Shown here in pieces: positions 1 through 12,455 of a DNA stretch of 64,000 bases. A program made the position numbers and the translations under genes. The notes beneath the pieces were generated by a model. The model was given only the letters and a program-made list of their open reading frames with translations, was not told where the DNA came from and searched no databases. The DNA is taken from contig OX419337.1 in assembly GCA_948470475.1 (NCBI GenBank), positions 3,645,482-3,709,481 of the forward strand, given 5' to 3'. This DNA comes from Galaxea fascicularis (lineage: Eukaryota > Cnidaria > Anthozoa > Scleractinia > Euphylliidae). How positions within the stretch are numbered: position 1 is the stretch's first letter; each line of letters begins with the position of its first letter.

Positions 1-1599
1 TCAAATTAAAAACATTATTAAGAGATAAAAAGATAACCGGTTTTTAAAGTAGAGCTCATGCAGAAGGGGTCAGATATTATGTTACCTGCGGGGATTTTTC
101 TACTGCAAACTGAACACCACCAATGATGATAGGGACAACTGTGGCAGAATGCCCAAATAATACAGAGACTTGCCAAGAAGTTAACCTTTTAGGATATGTA
201 ATAACCAGAATCTAATTTCTCCTCAAAATAACCCTACACTACAAATAACCAAACATAAAATGTCTTAACGTTCACATGGAAATTCTTTGAACTGATACCA
301 TAACAATATACGAGGATACGGTTGACGTTACTATAAAACTTATATTACTTAAGCATTTCACGTTATGAGACAGTAAATTGATTTTGATTTTCTCTAATGT
401 AAAGTGTAATTGTTTGTTTTGGCGTTGGCGTGCCTTCAGAACCCCAGGAATATTTTCCTAGAACTGAACCTGACAAACAATCTGTTAAGTTCTTCATTTC
501 GAAACTCCAGAAATATCAAATGAAGTAGTCATCTAATTATTGATGCCCATTTCCAAATAGATGCAATTTCAAAGTATCTCTGCTTGACCCAGAAGGTGAA
601 GGAAAAGTCGTGCACCAGGAGCCAATGTGGTGCACTAAGTCTCTCACACACGGCGTTGGAAAAACTACACCAATCCTATATAATGCCGGTCCTTCAAAGC
701 CGCTTCCGGTTTTTGTCAAGCGTCCGCCTTGGAGCGACGTGCGCGACGTGCGCTATTATAGATCGACCCCCTGCGTGACTCAGACAAGATGTGTTGTATG
801 CTCAAAGGATTTGTATGAGCGCGATGTGTTTTGGAAGAGAAAAAATAGCGAAATCGGTACAAAAGAACCTGAAAACGTTCAACGAGCTTCAATTATAATA
901 AGTAAAAGGCCACACTACGTTGTGGAGCGCAATCTTAGATCTGGATACCCAGAAATTGTCCCAAATCCTAAAATCCTACCGAAATCCGATCGTCTCACCT
1001 TCATTGTGTGCTTCGAAATAGGGGTCATCCTCCCGAAAAAGTATCCGACTTATTCCTAAAAATATGATGTACTTTTGGACTAAAAGGTATTTTATGTATC
1101 TCGTGTGACTAAGATGTAAAAATCTGTCCAATTCACATGGTATATTATTTTTCTACATCTTCTTTTATTCTTTTTTTCGCCCGCACAATCCTTGTTCGCG
1201 TTTTTGTTTTGTCGTGATTTGAACACCAGCAAAAATTATACGATCGTGACTCCCTGAAGGAGATTTGCTAACAACGAAATGAGGGAGACCTGTGAATTGC
1301 AAAAAGAGAAGCTCTCTTTTTGCCATTCACACCTTCAACGTCGTTTATTGTTTCTTTCGAATGAAAGAAAGTATACACGACTTATAGTTGTCTATGTGAT
1401 CATTATCGCGGAACAGGAATCAAGAATGAAGCAGTTTCTATCAAATAAGCTAAGAAACAACTACACTGCACAGTATTTTGTGTTCTTGCGAACTACACAC
1501 AATAAATATATATCAAGGTTTTACTGAAGGCCAAAACAAATTCGCCGGGTGCCTGTTGATGCCAGCATAATTTGAATCAGACCAAAACGGGTATATATT
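1..1599. other. Gene-free stretch
   Basis: I see no supported gene here. The longest open frame (610-1059, plus) lacks a proper ATG start, has no recognisable domain and no clear splice context. The sequence is AT-rich and unremarkable. Confidence 0.5.
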
Positions 1600-1945
1600 T
1601 TGACCTACAGTCTTAATCGGGTATCGTTTTCAAGGGAACAGCGAGAGCGTATAAACGTATTGTCTTTTCAACTCCAAATGAACAATGAGAAAGAGAAGTA
1701 ACCGAAATATATCATTTGAGTTGAATTTTACCAATTTCACCACTGTCGTGAACTTAATTACGCTACAACAAAGCCAGTAGGAAAATTTGTAAACCGTGCA
1801 ACGTCAGGTCTGAAAACGAGCAAGGATTTCAAAGGCCAGGTCTGAGAACGGGTGCGGAAACTCGGGAAAGTTTTGGTCTGAAATAGCGTCAGGATATGGA
1901 GAACAGGGAGGCACACCCCTACCGAGGAGTATCCCGCCCGGGAGG
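1600..1945 (+). repeat. Interspersed repeat, copy 1
   Basis: This stretch shares ordered blocks with 34600-34955 and, more weakly, 35590-35875. Shared blocks include AACTCCAAATGAA, AACGTCAGGTCTGAAAA and CACACCCCTACC. No coding capacity was seen. All copies are diverged, so it is an old dispersed family. Boundaries are approximate. Confidence 0.6.
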
Positions 1946-2360
1946 CGGGCACTCTTTGTGTCAATGGGAAAAGGGCCGGGTAAGGATAACTTGACACACC
2001 CACTTGCTTCTATTCCCCTGCGCAGCCGTTCTTTGTGTCGTCAAGCAACGCTCCTCCCCTTGGGTCAACATATTTCGTGATCGCCTCCTTGGAAAGGTGG
2101 TACGAAATGGTTTGGTATTTCCTAAGGTTAGCGGGCTCGAAAAATTAAGTAAAGTCATCACACCCCGCCCACGTCCAAACTTTCTATGACCACGATATCC
2201 GGTCAAAAAATCTTTAAGACAGTTTACATTTCCTGTTGCAAAAAGTGAAAAACAACCTACAAAACGTAAAAGTTCCGCTTAATAGCGTTTCCTTCGAAAT
2301 TTCCTCCGGCAGAGGCGCGCGAAGCCCAAGCATCTACTTTATCGTATGTCCGTGAGCACA

Positions 2361-2458
2361 ATTGGTCATTCCCAAATTCAAAAGGGAACTGGGGCGAGTT
2401 TCAAATTTCAAAATTTGAAACTCGCTCCAGTTCCCTTTTGAATTTCGGAATGGCCAAT
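2361..2458. repeat. Near-perfect foldback repeat beside the insertion site
   Basis: Two arms of about 48 bp pair almost perfectly around a very short loop near 2409. The left arm reads ATTGGTCATTCC then CAAATTCAAAAGGGAACTGG; the right arm is its reverse complement and ends GGAATGGCCAAT. Motifs GGCC-TTCCGAAATT and CGAGTTTCAAATTT recur in the longer foldback at 41707-42284, so the two belong to one family. The large transposon begins 3 bp beyond the right arm. Confidence 0.75.
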
Positions 2459-2460
2459 AT
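2454..2460. repeat. Target-site duplication, left copy
   Basis: CCAATAT lies directly before the left inverted repeat and is repeated directly after the right one at 21506-21512. Seven bases give symmetrical ends beginning CACCCG. An eighth base (G before CCAATAT) also matches if one end is shifted by one base, so the true length may be 7 or 8. Confidence 0.85.
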
Positions 2461-2554
2461 CACCCGATTCTCGTGTAATCTACCGCATGTAAGCGGATTC
2501 AATTAACATCTAATTACCGCATGCAAACGGTTGAAGTAGGCCCTGTTTACCTAC
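2461..2554 (+). repeat. Left terminal inverted repeat (94 bp)
   Basis: It is identical in reverse complement to 21412-21505. Inside, a motif of form CCGCATGnAAnCGG occurs twice in the same orientation, at 2483-2496 and 2517-2530, 34 bp apart. The motif is itself nearly palindromic (CCGC...GCGG). Such paired subterminal motifs are the usual binding sites of a transposase or accessory protein; that role is inferred. Confidence 0.95.
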
Positions 2555-2683
2555 TCAGTATTAGTGATGACGTAGGAAGCTGAAGTATTTGTGCGGTTCG
2601 CAGCCGTAGGCTAACATGGGAGAGCCTATATTAACAGTGACTTTGTAAGTTTTACAGCGACCTTCGGTATATTATATAAGGTC

Positions 2684-5600
2684 ATGGAAGAAGTCAATTC
2701 TGGTCGTTTAGTAATTTCCGATGAGCAGAAAGCAATTCTTCTTACCTTCTACGAAAATGGCATGATTTCTACCAAAAGAGAAATGGGAAGCACAATAAGG
2801 GAATGTGCTGCCCAAACTCGATTGTCAGAGACCCAAGTTAAGGTAAACTTATGTAGGGAAACATTTCATGAATAATTCAGTTTTTGTAACAAATGCTTGT
2901 ATATTTATAAGCTAAGCTTAATCACTGTCCGTCACCACCAATAACGCCCGTCTGCCCACCCCACCATGTACGAGGACGCAGCATCGAATATGGCGCGACT
3001 CGATCTTTACTAACACCTTAGCGTCTTTATCAAATGTTTCAAGGTTACTTTATATAGGAGGCGAACCTGCTTAAGATGTAAGCCGTTGAAAAGTACTGCT
3101 GTCGTTCTGGCTAGTAGATAAACTTACATTTCAGTGGCAATAATTTATTTTGAATGATTTGTACTACACTCAGGGGCCGATTACATGGCTGAAATTTCGG
3201 CCTGGCTAGCTGGCTATTTCAATCCGGTTTGAGGCAACCGGGCTGGTGATTTTCCGCCCAGCCAAACGGGCCGAAAAAGAAGAAAAAGTGGAAAATTTGT
3301 TTAGCTAATTACCTAAAAATGCCGTACAGCAAATTGGCTGCCAAATCAGATTCCTCCTGAACTGCTTCAGGGTACACGCTGCTATCATCCTAAAGCTTTT
3401 AAATTTGAAGCGAACAAAACGCTAAATTGTCAGTAAAACAGCGCTGTAAGTAAAATTATCTCATCTTTGGTGCCATTTTAAGCAAATAAAATTTCTGGCG
3501 AAGTTCCCACATCCAATTTCAAATTTCCATCCCAGGCTAAAATTTGCTATGTAATCACATCAAAATTTCAGTCCAGTGGGTGGGACAAAAATCTCAGCAC
3601 GGGGTGAAACTTGCCATGTTGTCGGCCCCTCAGTTTGGTTTTTCCGAATTCATATTTATTTTTTTCAACATCCTGTGGAGCCAGGGTATGAAACACTATG
3701 ATTAGTCCATAAATATCTAATAAACCACAGGACTGTCACTAATTTTTGAAGAAGGTGGGGATATACAAAAAAATAGCCGGGGATTCGAGTTGCTGTAGTG
3801 AAATCAACATGCTGGTGTTATATCAAAGTATCTGGGGACATACCTCAGAATACAAGGAGAAATTCCCCGGCTCCCGGCCCTTAATGATAGCCCTGAACCA
3901 ATAACTGGCATTTCTTTTTAACAAAGGCCATTTTGATAGTTTTCAACAGTGCTCAATATTCCATAACAGGAAAACTTCCAGAATCAATCCACTCCCAATA
4001 GAACTACATTCCAAGCTGGCTATCCCAATGGCTTTTAACATTAACTTTATGCTATAATTGTCTTAGCATAGTTCCTTTTCTTTTTGTAGCCCCTTCATCT
4101 TTGTCTCAAAGCATAGAGGGGAATGAAAGTGATTAATCACCTGGAATTTGCTAATGCCTAGGAACAGCCTGAGAGAGTTTCCCTTTTCATGCAGAGCTTC
4201 ACTGCCGTAAGGTCCACTAGAGATTATGTTTGCCATTTTTAATGGTAACCTACAAATAATTTGCTAACAAATACATAGTAAAAGGTACGTCTATTTATTA
4301 TACAAGTATATGTGCTAATTTTTTCTTTGTATATGTTCCAAATGCTAAATGCTTTGCCTGTAGGTATTTCTGCCAATCCCCTCTTGTCTGACCGTGTGGG
4401 TTGTTCCTCTACTCCCTCCTCAAAAACCAACATTTTAAAATTTTAGTCCAATCTGGATAGACGACCTTCATGAGGACTGATGAGGTTTTCTCTCTAAATA
4501 TCGGTTTTCCTTAATTATTTCTTTATTCATTCTTTCAATCAATCATTTAATCATTCATTCATTTATTCATTTATCTTTGGGCAACCAGACAAACAATATA
4601 TTTGTAATCATTTCTGTGTGGGTTTGATGCAGCTGTACATTCAAAAGCTGGTTCTTTTTTAATGCAAAATCTTTAATGTAAAGATAAATTTACGTGGTAC
4701 TCAAGGTATGATATCCAATGACATTGGAATCTCTTCTGTTTTTTGCACGTCATCAGCATTCTCACTCCATTGATTTCAGTAGCTGAAATGCTCAGTGAAA
4801 TAGCAATAATTGGATGTCCACAAAACATCAATAAATTATTTTAACTGTTGTGCCTATGCAAAGAAAACTAAGAAGAAAAAAAGGAAAACCAATAATGAAA
4901 ATAAAAAAAAGGACAATTAAAAAGCTAGGTTCCCTGTGGATTTTAACCATCGCTGGTAGAATACAGCACAGCTTTGGTTGAGAAAAGCTCCCTACCAACT
5001 GCATTATTGTAGCTTTGTATGAAAGGAGCTATTTGCTTGATTATTGGTAAATTTCATTAGGATGCCCTTTACAAATTTGTTGATTACTTGCCTTTGAATG
5101 AATTAAATGCATAAACCATGTTGTCGAGTTTTTAGCTTTTAAGTACCCTTACAGTTTAACATGCTTCTGTAATGTCACTATAACCTTAATTCATTTCCAA
5201 GAAGAACATGCAATTGTAACAATTTGGCACACAAAAATACTGTCTTATATGTAGACCCACAGATTGTTATAGGCATGGTTTTTCAAAAGTTACTAAATTT
5301 ATATAATTTGTTAATGTTATGTTGTCACATGCAGCTTCTAATTACTCAATGCTTAATAAAGGTACATAAATTTCCTATAAGGAATTATTGGTATTCATTG
5401 GTGGATTTAGGGGCCAGCCTGCTTGAAGGGCAGAAAAAAAAATTTTTTTACAGCAGGTTGCCCCCTTCCCTATTCTCAAAGTATCTGGAGAAGTGGACGT
5501 TGTCCTGACGTCAATGTCTGGATGCACAGCTGGAATAAAATTTAACTCATTATATTAAAACTTGAATTGATTGTTTTCCATGCTCGTGTATCATCTTTTA

Positions 5601-8600
5601 GTTTTTTGTTTTGCAGAATTGGATTAATAATTACAATTCAAAAGTAAGCGGCTGCAGACAGGCTTCTAGAAACAAGACACAGTGTCTGCACAGAAGGCAG
5701 TCTGGCTATAATTTATTCACCAGTGATATTTTGAAGAAAGGTGAATGATCTTCTTTCCTTTTCTAGGTAAATTTTGTCATTTTTGTAGATTTTTCATGAA
5801 ACCCTGGAGATCAGTAACATGCTTAATGAGTTCCAAAAGTTTACTGACTTTAATAACTCATATTAAAAAATTGGTGTTTATTGTATCATTCCTTTAATTC
5901 ACCTGTACCTGTTGGCACTGATTTATGGTTTAAATTATCAGATTTGTCTTCCTTTTAAGTTTAAGGTGTTCTTTATTTCAAATATAGCTTTATTTGAAAC
6001 TTCTAAAGGACTGTTTGATGCATGCAGGCACAGAACTAAATGCATGTTTATCCATAGGAGGTCTGCAGTGTTTTCACACTATTTTATGGTGGTATAACTT
6101 CCCTTTTAGCCTGCAATTACAAATTGCTGGTTAGGAAGGACCCCTGAAATGATACACTTTCCATTACTACATGTATAGATGGTGTTGGTGGCAGTGCAAA
6201 AGTCTTTAGGACCATAGGTGAAAAGTGGAAAGGCCTGGCAGAGGAATGTAGGAAAGAATATAAGAAGAAAGCCTTGGAAGCTGGGGACAATCTTCCCATG
6301 TCAACAAATAGAGAACGAGCTTTAAAAATCATCAAGAATATGATGAAGGGGGTAATTTTTATTTGCATAGCCTTGCATGTTATATGTAGCACTCACACCC
6401 AATGTTCTACTTATTAATTCTAACAGTTATCAATACATCTGTGTATTAAATAAGCATTAAGCGGTGAACAAAACGTCTTTCTCGGGATGGTTTACTATAA
6501 TCATCCCAGTAGATTACAGTTTTACTCTGTCATCTAAAGTTTGACTTTGACCAATACTTTTGTATTCCATTATTTAGAAGTCTTGTGGTGTCTCATTTTA
6601 GTTTCCCCTCCTAATATTATTTTTATATATATATTTTTTGCTATTTCTCATCTGTAAACATGAGCTTGTTGCCACACTGTGCCTCACCAGGGAAGGCTTT
6701 TCAGACCAAACAGTCCTACCTTAATTAAAGTCCAGGAGTATATATGAAATACTTTGTGCCCCGGCTAGGTTATGCAGATACAGTCAGTCCATTCATTTCA
6801 TGCAGTAATTTTACTTTAAATGTACCTAAAGGTGGCAGAACTTGAATCACTTGGTGGGCAGTGCATGGTCTTATGCTCATATGATGGCGTGTTATACCAT
6901 GATGAGTCAGCAATTTGTGAGAAACTGATTGCAGACAAAGACCTTATATCATCCTTTGGTAGTTTGCTGCACTGTAAGTTAACAGCTTTAGGTTTCTGTA
7001 CATAATCCGAGATATCATAATTCATAATTATTAATCTTACTTTTGTTGTGAACTTTCGGAGGATATTATGATAAAATTGAAAGGTGGCTAAGAATATAAC
7101 CACTAACAGATACAATGAGCTATATGGGCCTCAGTGACAAACTCTACAATAGCCTTTGGTGAAATTATAACAATTATAGAACATGTTTGGGGATAATTGC
7201 CCGTGATAGCTGGTCATATGCGTTTTAAAAAGATTATTGGCCTCTTCTCTAGAAGTAGGAAAATTATGTTTGCATAACAGCTGTATATGTGTAAAAACAC
7301 TGTCAGAGCTTTAAATATACTAATAACAATGGGGGAATCTACCTATTTGTTTTGATCTCTCGATCTGTGCCTTCTTGCTGTCCATACCTGTTTTAGTTTT
7401 TCAGTCAAATTGTTGTTATTGCTACAGCCGTTTTTTCGTTTGGTTTTAATTTCATTTTTCTCTATAGTATCTGACAAGGAAAAAAAAGATGTGTCTCCTA
7501 AAGATCTACAGGAAGTCTTCAACAACAAATACAGTAAGATTTGTTTATAAGTGTTTTTATTTAAAGTTGTTTCAGAACCTCGTTGTTCTGCCTTTTTTAA
7601 GTTAACGTGAACATACTCAAATAAGTGAAATAAAGGAAACGTTATGCAAACACTTATATTGGTTATATTTTTGCATATCATACAAATGTTTAGTTTTATA
7701 TGCTATTTGTTCGGTGTAGTCAATTGTGCTAATGCCAAGGAAAACGTTTTTAAATGATGTATGTTATAGCTGTCAAATAACTCACTGTTTTTTTTGTTTG
7801 TTTGTTTTTTGTTTCACTGTAGGTATTCTGGTTGAAAAAAAGGGACAAAAAATGCCATACACAAGGGCAAAGCAGTTGGGGATTGTTTTCCAAAATCTTC
7901 CTCACACCTTAGCAGAAGAAATTGGACTTGATCCACGAAAGCCACATTTGTATGGCGGTGCTCAACGACGGAAATTGTGGCTTTCAAGAGATACGTGGAA
8001 ATTTACCATTTCAGACTGCATTTACAATCAGTCCTCCTCGTCAACATCCACTAACAGTTCTTCCTCAAGTATACTCACTTCTCAGACAAACCCCACCATC
8101 TCACTTGTTACCCCAATACGTACCATCACCACCTTATCTGCTATCATCACTACTCCTGCTAACACTATCATTACTGCATCCAGTAACACGACATCCCCGC
8201 CTGCCCCCAGCATACCCGCAGCTGACAACCCTACTTCCTCACCTAACACCATGATTACCCCATTTAATACCATAATTACCTCGCCTACCACTTTCACCCC
8301 ATCTAGTTCCCTCTGTTCCTCTCATACGTCCAGCATAACCTCACTCACCAAACCCATTGTCTCACCTAGCACCACTATTACACCGTCTTCCACCTTCTTT
8401 ACTCCATCTAGCATCCACACGTTCCCTCCTGCAGCTATTGTTACGTCGCCTTCTTCTCTGGTTGCCACAACTACCACTAGTTTGTCTACCTCGTCCTCTC
8501 TCTTTGCTACACCATCAATTGCCGCCTCATCCTCACAACCTGTTGCTTACTCTGCTGGCCGTTCTTTGTTGAGCATGTCATGTTCAACTTCTGGAACCAT

Positions 8601-9371
8601 TATTTCTAAAGGTGAGTGAGGTGGTGCATCAAATTTGAGATATAGTGATATTTATCGATTAAAGGTTCTAAAGGTGCATGGCTGACCACCAGCCCTTCCC
8701 TTTATTAAACCGAGGTCGTTACTAATCTGAAATTGTACCCGCTGGTTTAAATTAAGTATTTATAAGAGATTTAAAGGCCTAATCACAAAATGAACGGAGT
8801 GCCCCAGCCGGTCAGTTGTGACCACAAGCAGTCGAATAATTTAATGCCCTTAGGTTGTACGATCGTGACTTCTTTAGGTGCAGGCACCGCCGTCTATCTA
8901 TTTGGAGGGTGTTATATTTTACTTGGATTGTAATGAATATTCCCTACGTTACTCCTGACTTATTTAGGCTAATTAGGTCTTACTTATCAATACCTTAACA
9001 GTTCTAATGTAGACTTTGACGCATCTTTTGTGTAACATACAATCTTATTAGTGTGATTACCAGTGAGTGATATTTTTTTTATTTTGAGCTCCGAAGTGTT
9101 TAAATAATGCTTTTTGAATCGAACCTTTGCAGATACCCGGTTTGGAATGACGGTCCCTAACAGTGATGCAGTCATGCATGCTGTTTGCACTATTTGCTCA
9201 CGGCAACAAGTCCATGGTCGAGACATCACCCCTGGAAATGTCGTGGTCCAGGTCATGCAAATACTGAGGCCGGGATTACGTCCTTTGTGTCCCGGAAAAT
9301 TTGATGACGATGAACCAGTGTGTGTCGGTGGATTTTACGAATGGCCCAGCGGCCATCTTGTTTTAATATAG
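2684..9371 (+). CDS. Transposon accessory protein: homeodomain-like + HMG-box-like, 563 aa
   Basis: Seven exons: 2684-2842, 5617-5740, 6179-6351, 6832-6973, 7468-7533, 7823-8611, 9133-9371. All borders are GT-AG, phases agree and the total is 564 codons with stop. Residues about 10-65 look like a homeodomain-type helix-turn-helix: SDEQKAILLTFYENG, then LSETQVK joined across intron 1 to NWINNYNSK at the recognition-helix position. Residues about 83-135 resemble an HMG box (SGYNLFTSDILKK, then FRTIGEKWKGLAEECRKEY). Residues about 257-480 are Ser/Thr/Pro-rich and probably disordered. The last 80 residues (CTICSRQQVHGRDITPGN, then GGFYEWPSGHLV) form a domain I do not recognise. The gene starts 130 bp inside the left repeat and converges on the transposase gene, so a role in binding transposon ends or choosing targets is plausible but inferred. 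The start ATG is uncertain: a TATATAAGG lies only a few bases upstream of it. Confidence 0.8.
3169..3633. mobile_element. MITE-like element in intron 1 of the accessory gene
   Basis: Imperfect 20-bp terminal inverted repeats (17 of 20 match): left CTCAGGGGCCGATTACATGG, right the complement of CTGAGGGGCCGACAACATGG. The interior has no coding frame. A target duplication is not clear. It must predate the latest move of the host transposon if other copies carry it too. Confidence 0.6.
4513..4577 (+). repeat. ATTC/ATTT short tandem repeat
   Basis: Imperfect tetranucleotide run (ATTCATTC, AATCATTT, ATTCATTTATTC) in intron 1 of the accessory gene. Confidence 0.7.
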
Positions 9372-9583
9372 AGCGGACTGTTGGTCGGTGTAAACTCTTT
9401 CCCTTTTCATTATAGCGTCTATCTTGTTGCCCAACTAGTGTTTCTAATATCATCACACACTAGTGCCACAACCACTTATGTCCAGTATTTAACGCAGGTA
9501 TTGTTCCATCACAACTTCTTTGGCTGGGTTATTTGCCATTTTCATATTACTTCACATATCACAGCTTTAAAGAGGTGTGTTTC

Positions 9584-9589
9584 AATAAA
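9584..9589 (+). terminator. Candidate polyadenylation signal, accessory gene
   Basis: AATAAA lies 213 bp after the stop codon at 9371, the first canonical hexamer downstream. A second occurs near 9921. Confidence 0.5.
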
Positions 9590-10359
9590 ATTTTATCAAC
9601 GAGGTTACTGTGATGCTTACCGTAAAGAGCTTGTGTCTCATTAGTGGTCGATCCTGGACATATCTGATCACAACGTAGTATGATGCCAAAACTGAACGCT
9701 GAAATGTATTGTTAAAGTTTTCGGACAATGTATGCATTTTTTTTGAGCAAATACGCGTGACTTCACTGTGACTCAAGAGTTTGTAGACTGGTCGTACGGC
9801 GTTTGGGATCGGGGAAGAATTTATCAACAACAGCTGTTAAGTTTGATCCGTTTCCTCAGAAAAACGTAAATGTTACGTATGGACAGTGATATAAAAAGGG
9901 AATGATCATGTAATTTGAGAATAAAATCATCCTCATTGTCTTTGTGTTTTGGTCATGGTTGCAGTTTTCTTGTATAACGATAGGGAATGGTGGTGTGTTC
10001 TGAGGAAAGACAGTTCACTCTCACAGAACCTTTTTCTACATAATTGCCTAACTAGATGTTAACGAGTATTAATATTACGGAGGTTGAAATGATCTTCTCC
10101 AAAAACAATGGAGGATTTACCCCTCCACTAACTGGAAGAAATTTTTAAATGAACGATTGAAGACTTTCAACTATGGCAAGGTACATGTTGGACCGCTATG
10201 AGTTAGTGGCTGTAATTAAAACCTGAAAATATTAAATGGAAGTCAGATACCACTGGGACAATAAAGGTTTTGGATGGTCACCGAGCGGCAAGATCAAGTG
10301 GCTGGCGTTTAGGGGAAACTTGGACACAAAACTACGTTTTACACAAAGTTACCTTTAGT

Positions 10360-11225
10360 AGTTTAAAGCATGGCCGCAAAGTGCGATCAGTTTTGTACAG
10401 AGAGCAATCTTTACGCTCTACACTCATTCCTCGACATATCTGATAAGTTCAGGCGGAATCGGGTTTCAAACGTGTAACATGTAAAGTTTTTAAAGTAACA
10501 CCCCTGACGTTCAAGAACGATACGTACGAATGAGGTATAACCATGGATGAAACATTCAGAGTGCGATCATTTCACGGCAAATCTTCTAAACTTTCGATGA
10601 TTTCGAACAATTGTGAAACGAGTCAGTGGGATTTCAGCATAGAGGTCTGGAAATAAGGTTAAATATTCGAGACAAAATGAGTCCGGGTTACAATCATTTC
10701 AAGGAAAATGGTCCAAACTTTAATTAAAAATTTCCGCACGATCGTGAAAGTGGCATTTAAGCAAAGAGTTCTGCGAATAAGGTCCGATCTAAGTAATTAA
10801 GTAACTGCGTAAATTTATTTAACGTAGAAGACGCGGAGAGTAGCAGTCCAGTCTCCCGGCCCAAGGGATCATGTTCAAAACGCTAGACAAATATAACTTA
10901 GTTTAAAGTAAATTACTATATACTGATTAACATAATATTAAAATGAGTAAAAACCTATGGGATAAAAGTATTACAATATTGAAAACGTAATGTGCGATAT
11001 TGGACAAAATGCGACCGTGTTGCAATTTTTTCATGGCAAATGATCTAAAATTTGGACAGTTTTGCACAGTCGTGAAAGTAAGCATATAAAGTCCGATGTT
11101 GGAAAAAATCAGGTAGTAGGGAATGCAATCTTTACACGGCAAATTACTATCCAACGTTTGGACAATTTTGCATACTGAGTCGTTAAATTGCGATTAAAGC
11201 ATGGAGTTCTCGGAATAAGGAACAA
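10360..11225 (+). repeat. Diverged tandem-like units between the two transposon genes
   Basis: About four to five degenerate units of 110-150 bp recur. Each contains variants of GCGATCATTTCACGGCAAAT, then TTTGGACAATTTTGCAC, then GTCGTGAAA, then AAAGCATAGAGTTCTGGAATAAGG-like text. No coding frame was seen. Unit borders are blurred by divergence. Confidence 0.5.
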
Positions 11226-11337
11226 GACACCTTCATATATAGAAGCGACTAATCCATAGTTCAGCTGGCAGGGCATTGACAGGCGAGAAACACGACTGCT
11301 TCCTAGTTCAATTGGCAGAAAATTGGAAGACGATTCT

Positions 11338-12455
11338 AGATGACGTATAGAATTAGACTCATGCTATCATATAATACCAATTTTTAACTTAATAGCTTCA
11401 AGGAAGAGGAAGTTAGAAGTAAGAAACCGTTCGCAACACGGACACGTCTTAGGCAGAATTTTTTTAAACCTCAAACCGGCGTAACTACCACAATAAACAT
11501 CGGCAAATCACAAAACTTGGCAGCGTAGAGTAAAATTGCACGTTCTGTTGACTGATGTTCTTAGAATTGTTTTTTTTCTCGCTGAGTCAGCAAAATTCTG
11601 AAAAAACAGGTTTTAAACAGGTTTTTTTACAATTGATTCGTCCCAGGTTGCCATGGCAATGTCCAATTTTGATGACTTATACAACGAGTCGCATGTTATC
11701 ATTGTGTCAAATTTGAACTTATTAGCTTTAAAAACGACGAAGTTAGAAGTAAGAAACTGTTAAAAGACATGTCTTAAGCAGAATTTTTTAAACCTCAAAC
11801 CGGCGTAACTACCACAATAAACATCGACGAATCACAAAACTTGGCAGTGTAGAGTAAAATTGCACGTTCTGTTGACTGATGTTCTTAGAATTGTTTTTTT
11901 TCTCGCTGAGTCAGCAAAATTCCGAAAAAACAGGTTTTAAACAGGTTTTTTTACAATTGATTCGTCCCAGGTTGCCATGGCAATGTCCAATTTTGATGAC
12001 TTATACAACGAGTCGCATGTTATCATTGTGTCAAATTTGAACTTATTAGCTTTAAAAACGACGAAGTTAGAAGTAAGAAACTGTTAAAAGACATGTCTTA
12101 GGCGAAAGCCGTGGAAGTAAGAAACTGTTAAAAGACATGTTTTAGGCACAATTCATTTTTTAAACCTCAACCGGCATAACTACCACAAGATATATCGACT
12201 AATCAAAAAAGTTGGCAGTATAGCGTACAATTGGACGTTATATTGACTGATGTTCTTATAATTGATGGTTTTTTCGCTGAGTCAGCAAAATTCCAAAAAA
12301 AGATATTTCAAACACGTTTTTTTCAATTAACTCGTGTCGGGTTCCCATGACAATGTCAATTTTTGATGACGTATGGAATAAGTCGCGTGTTATCATCGTG
12401 CCAAGCTTGAACTTATTAGCTTTAAGGAAGAGGAAGTTAGAAGTACGAAACCGTT
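11338..12455 (+). repeat. Tandem array, unit about 325 bp, roughly 3.4 copies
   Basis: Units start near 11453, 11778 and 12146, preceded by a partial unit from 11338. The first two full units are nearly identical (shared words: AACCTCAAACCGGCGTAACT, CTCGCTGAGTCAGCAAAATT, CAGGTTGCCATGGCAATGTC). The third is diverged. A 42-bp stretch (GAAGTAAGAAACTGTTAAAA...) is duplicated between units two and three. The array lies in the gap between the two convergent transposon genes and has no open frame. Confidence 0.85.

Noticed and set aside
610..1059. 149-residue open frame, plus strand
   Set aside because: It begins with GTG, has no domain, and no splice or promoter context.
2671..2679. TATATAAGG as the promoter of the accessory gene
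   Set aside because: It lies only about 5 bp before the chosen ATG, so transcription from it would start downstream of that ATG. Left as an uncertainty in the gene entry rather than called.
7922..8572. Leucine/proline-rich frames overlapping the Ser/Thr/Pro-rich exon
   Set aside because: They are other-frame shadows of the low-complexity exon of the accessory gene.
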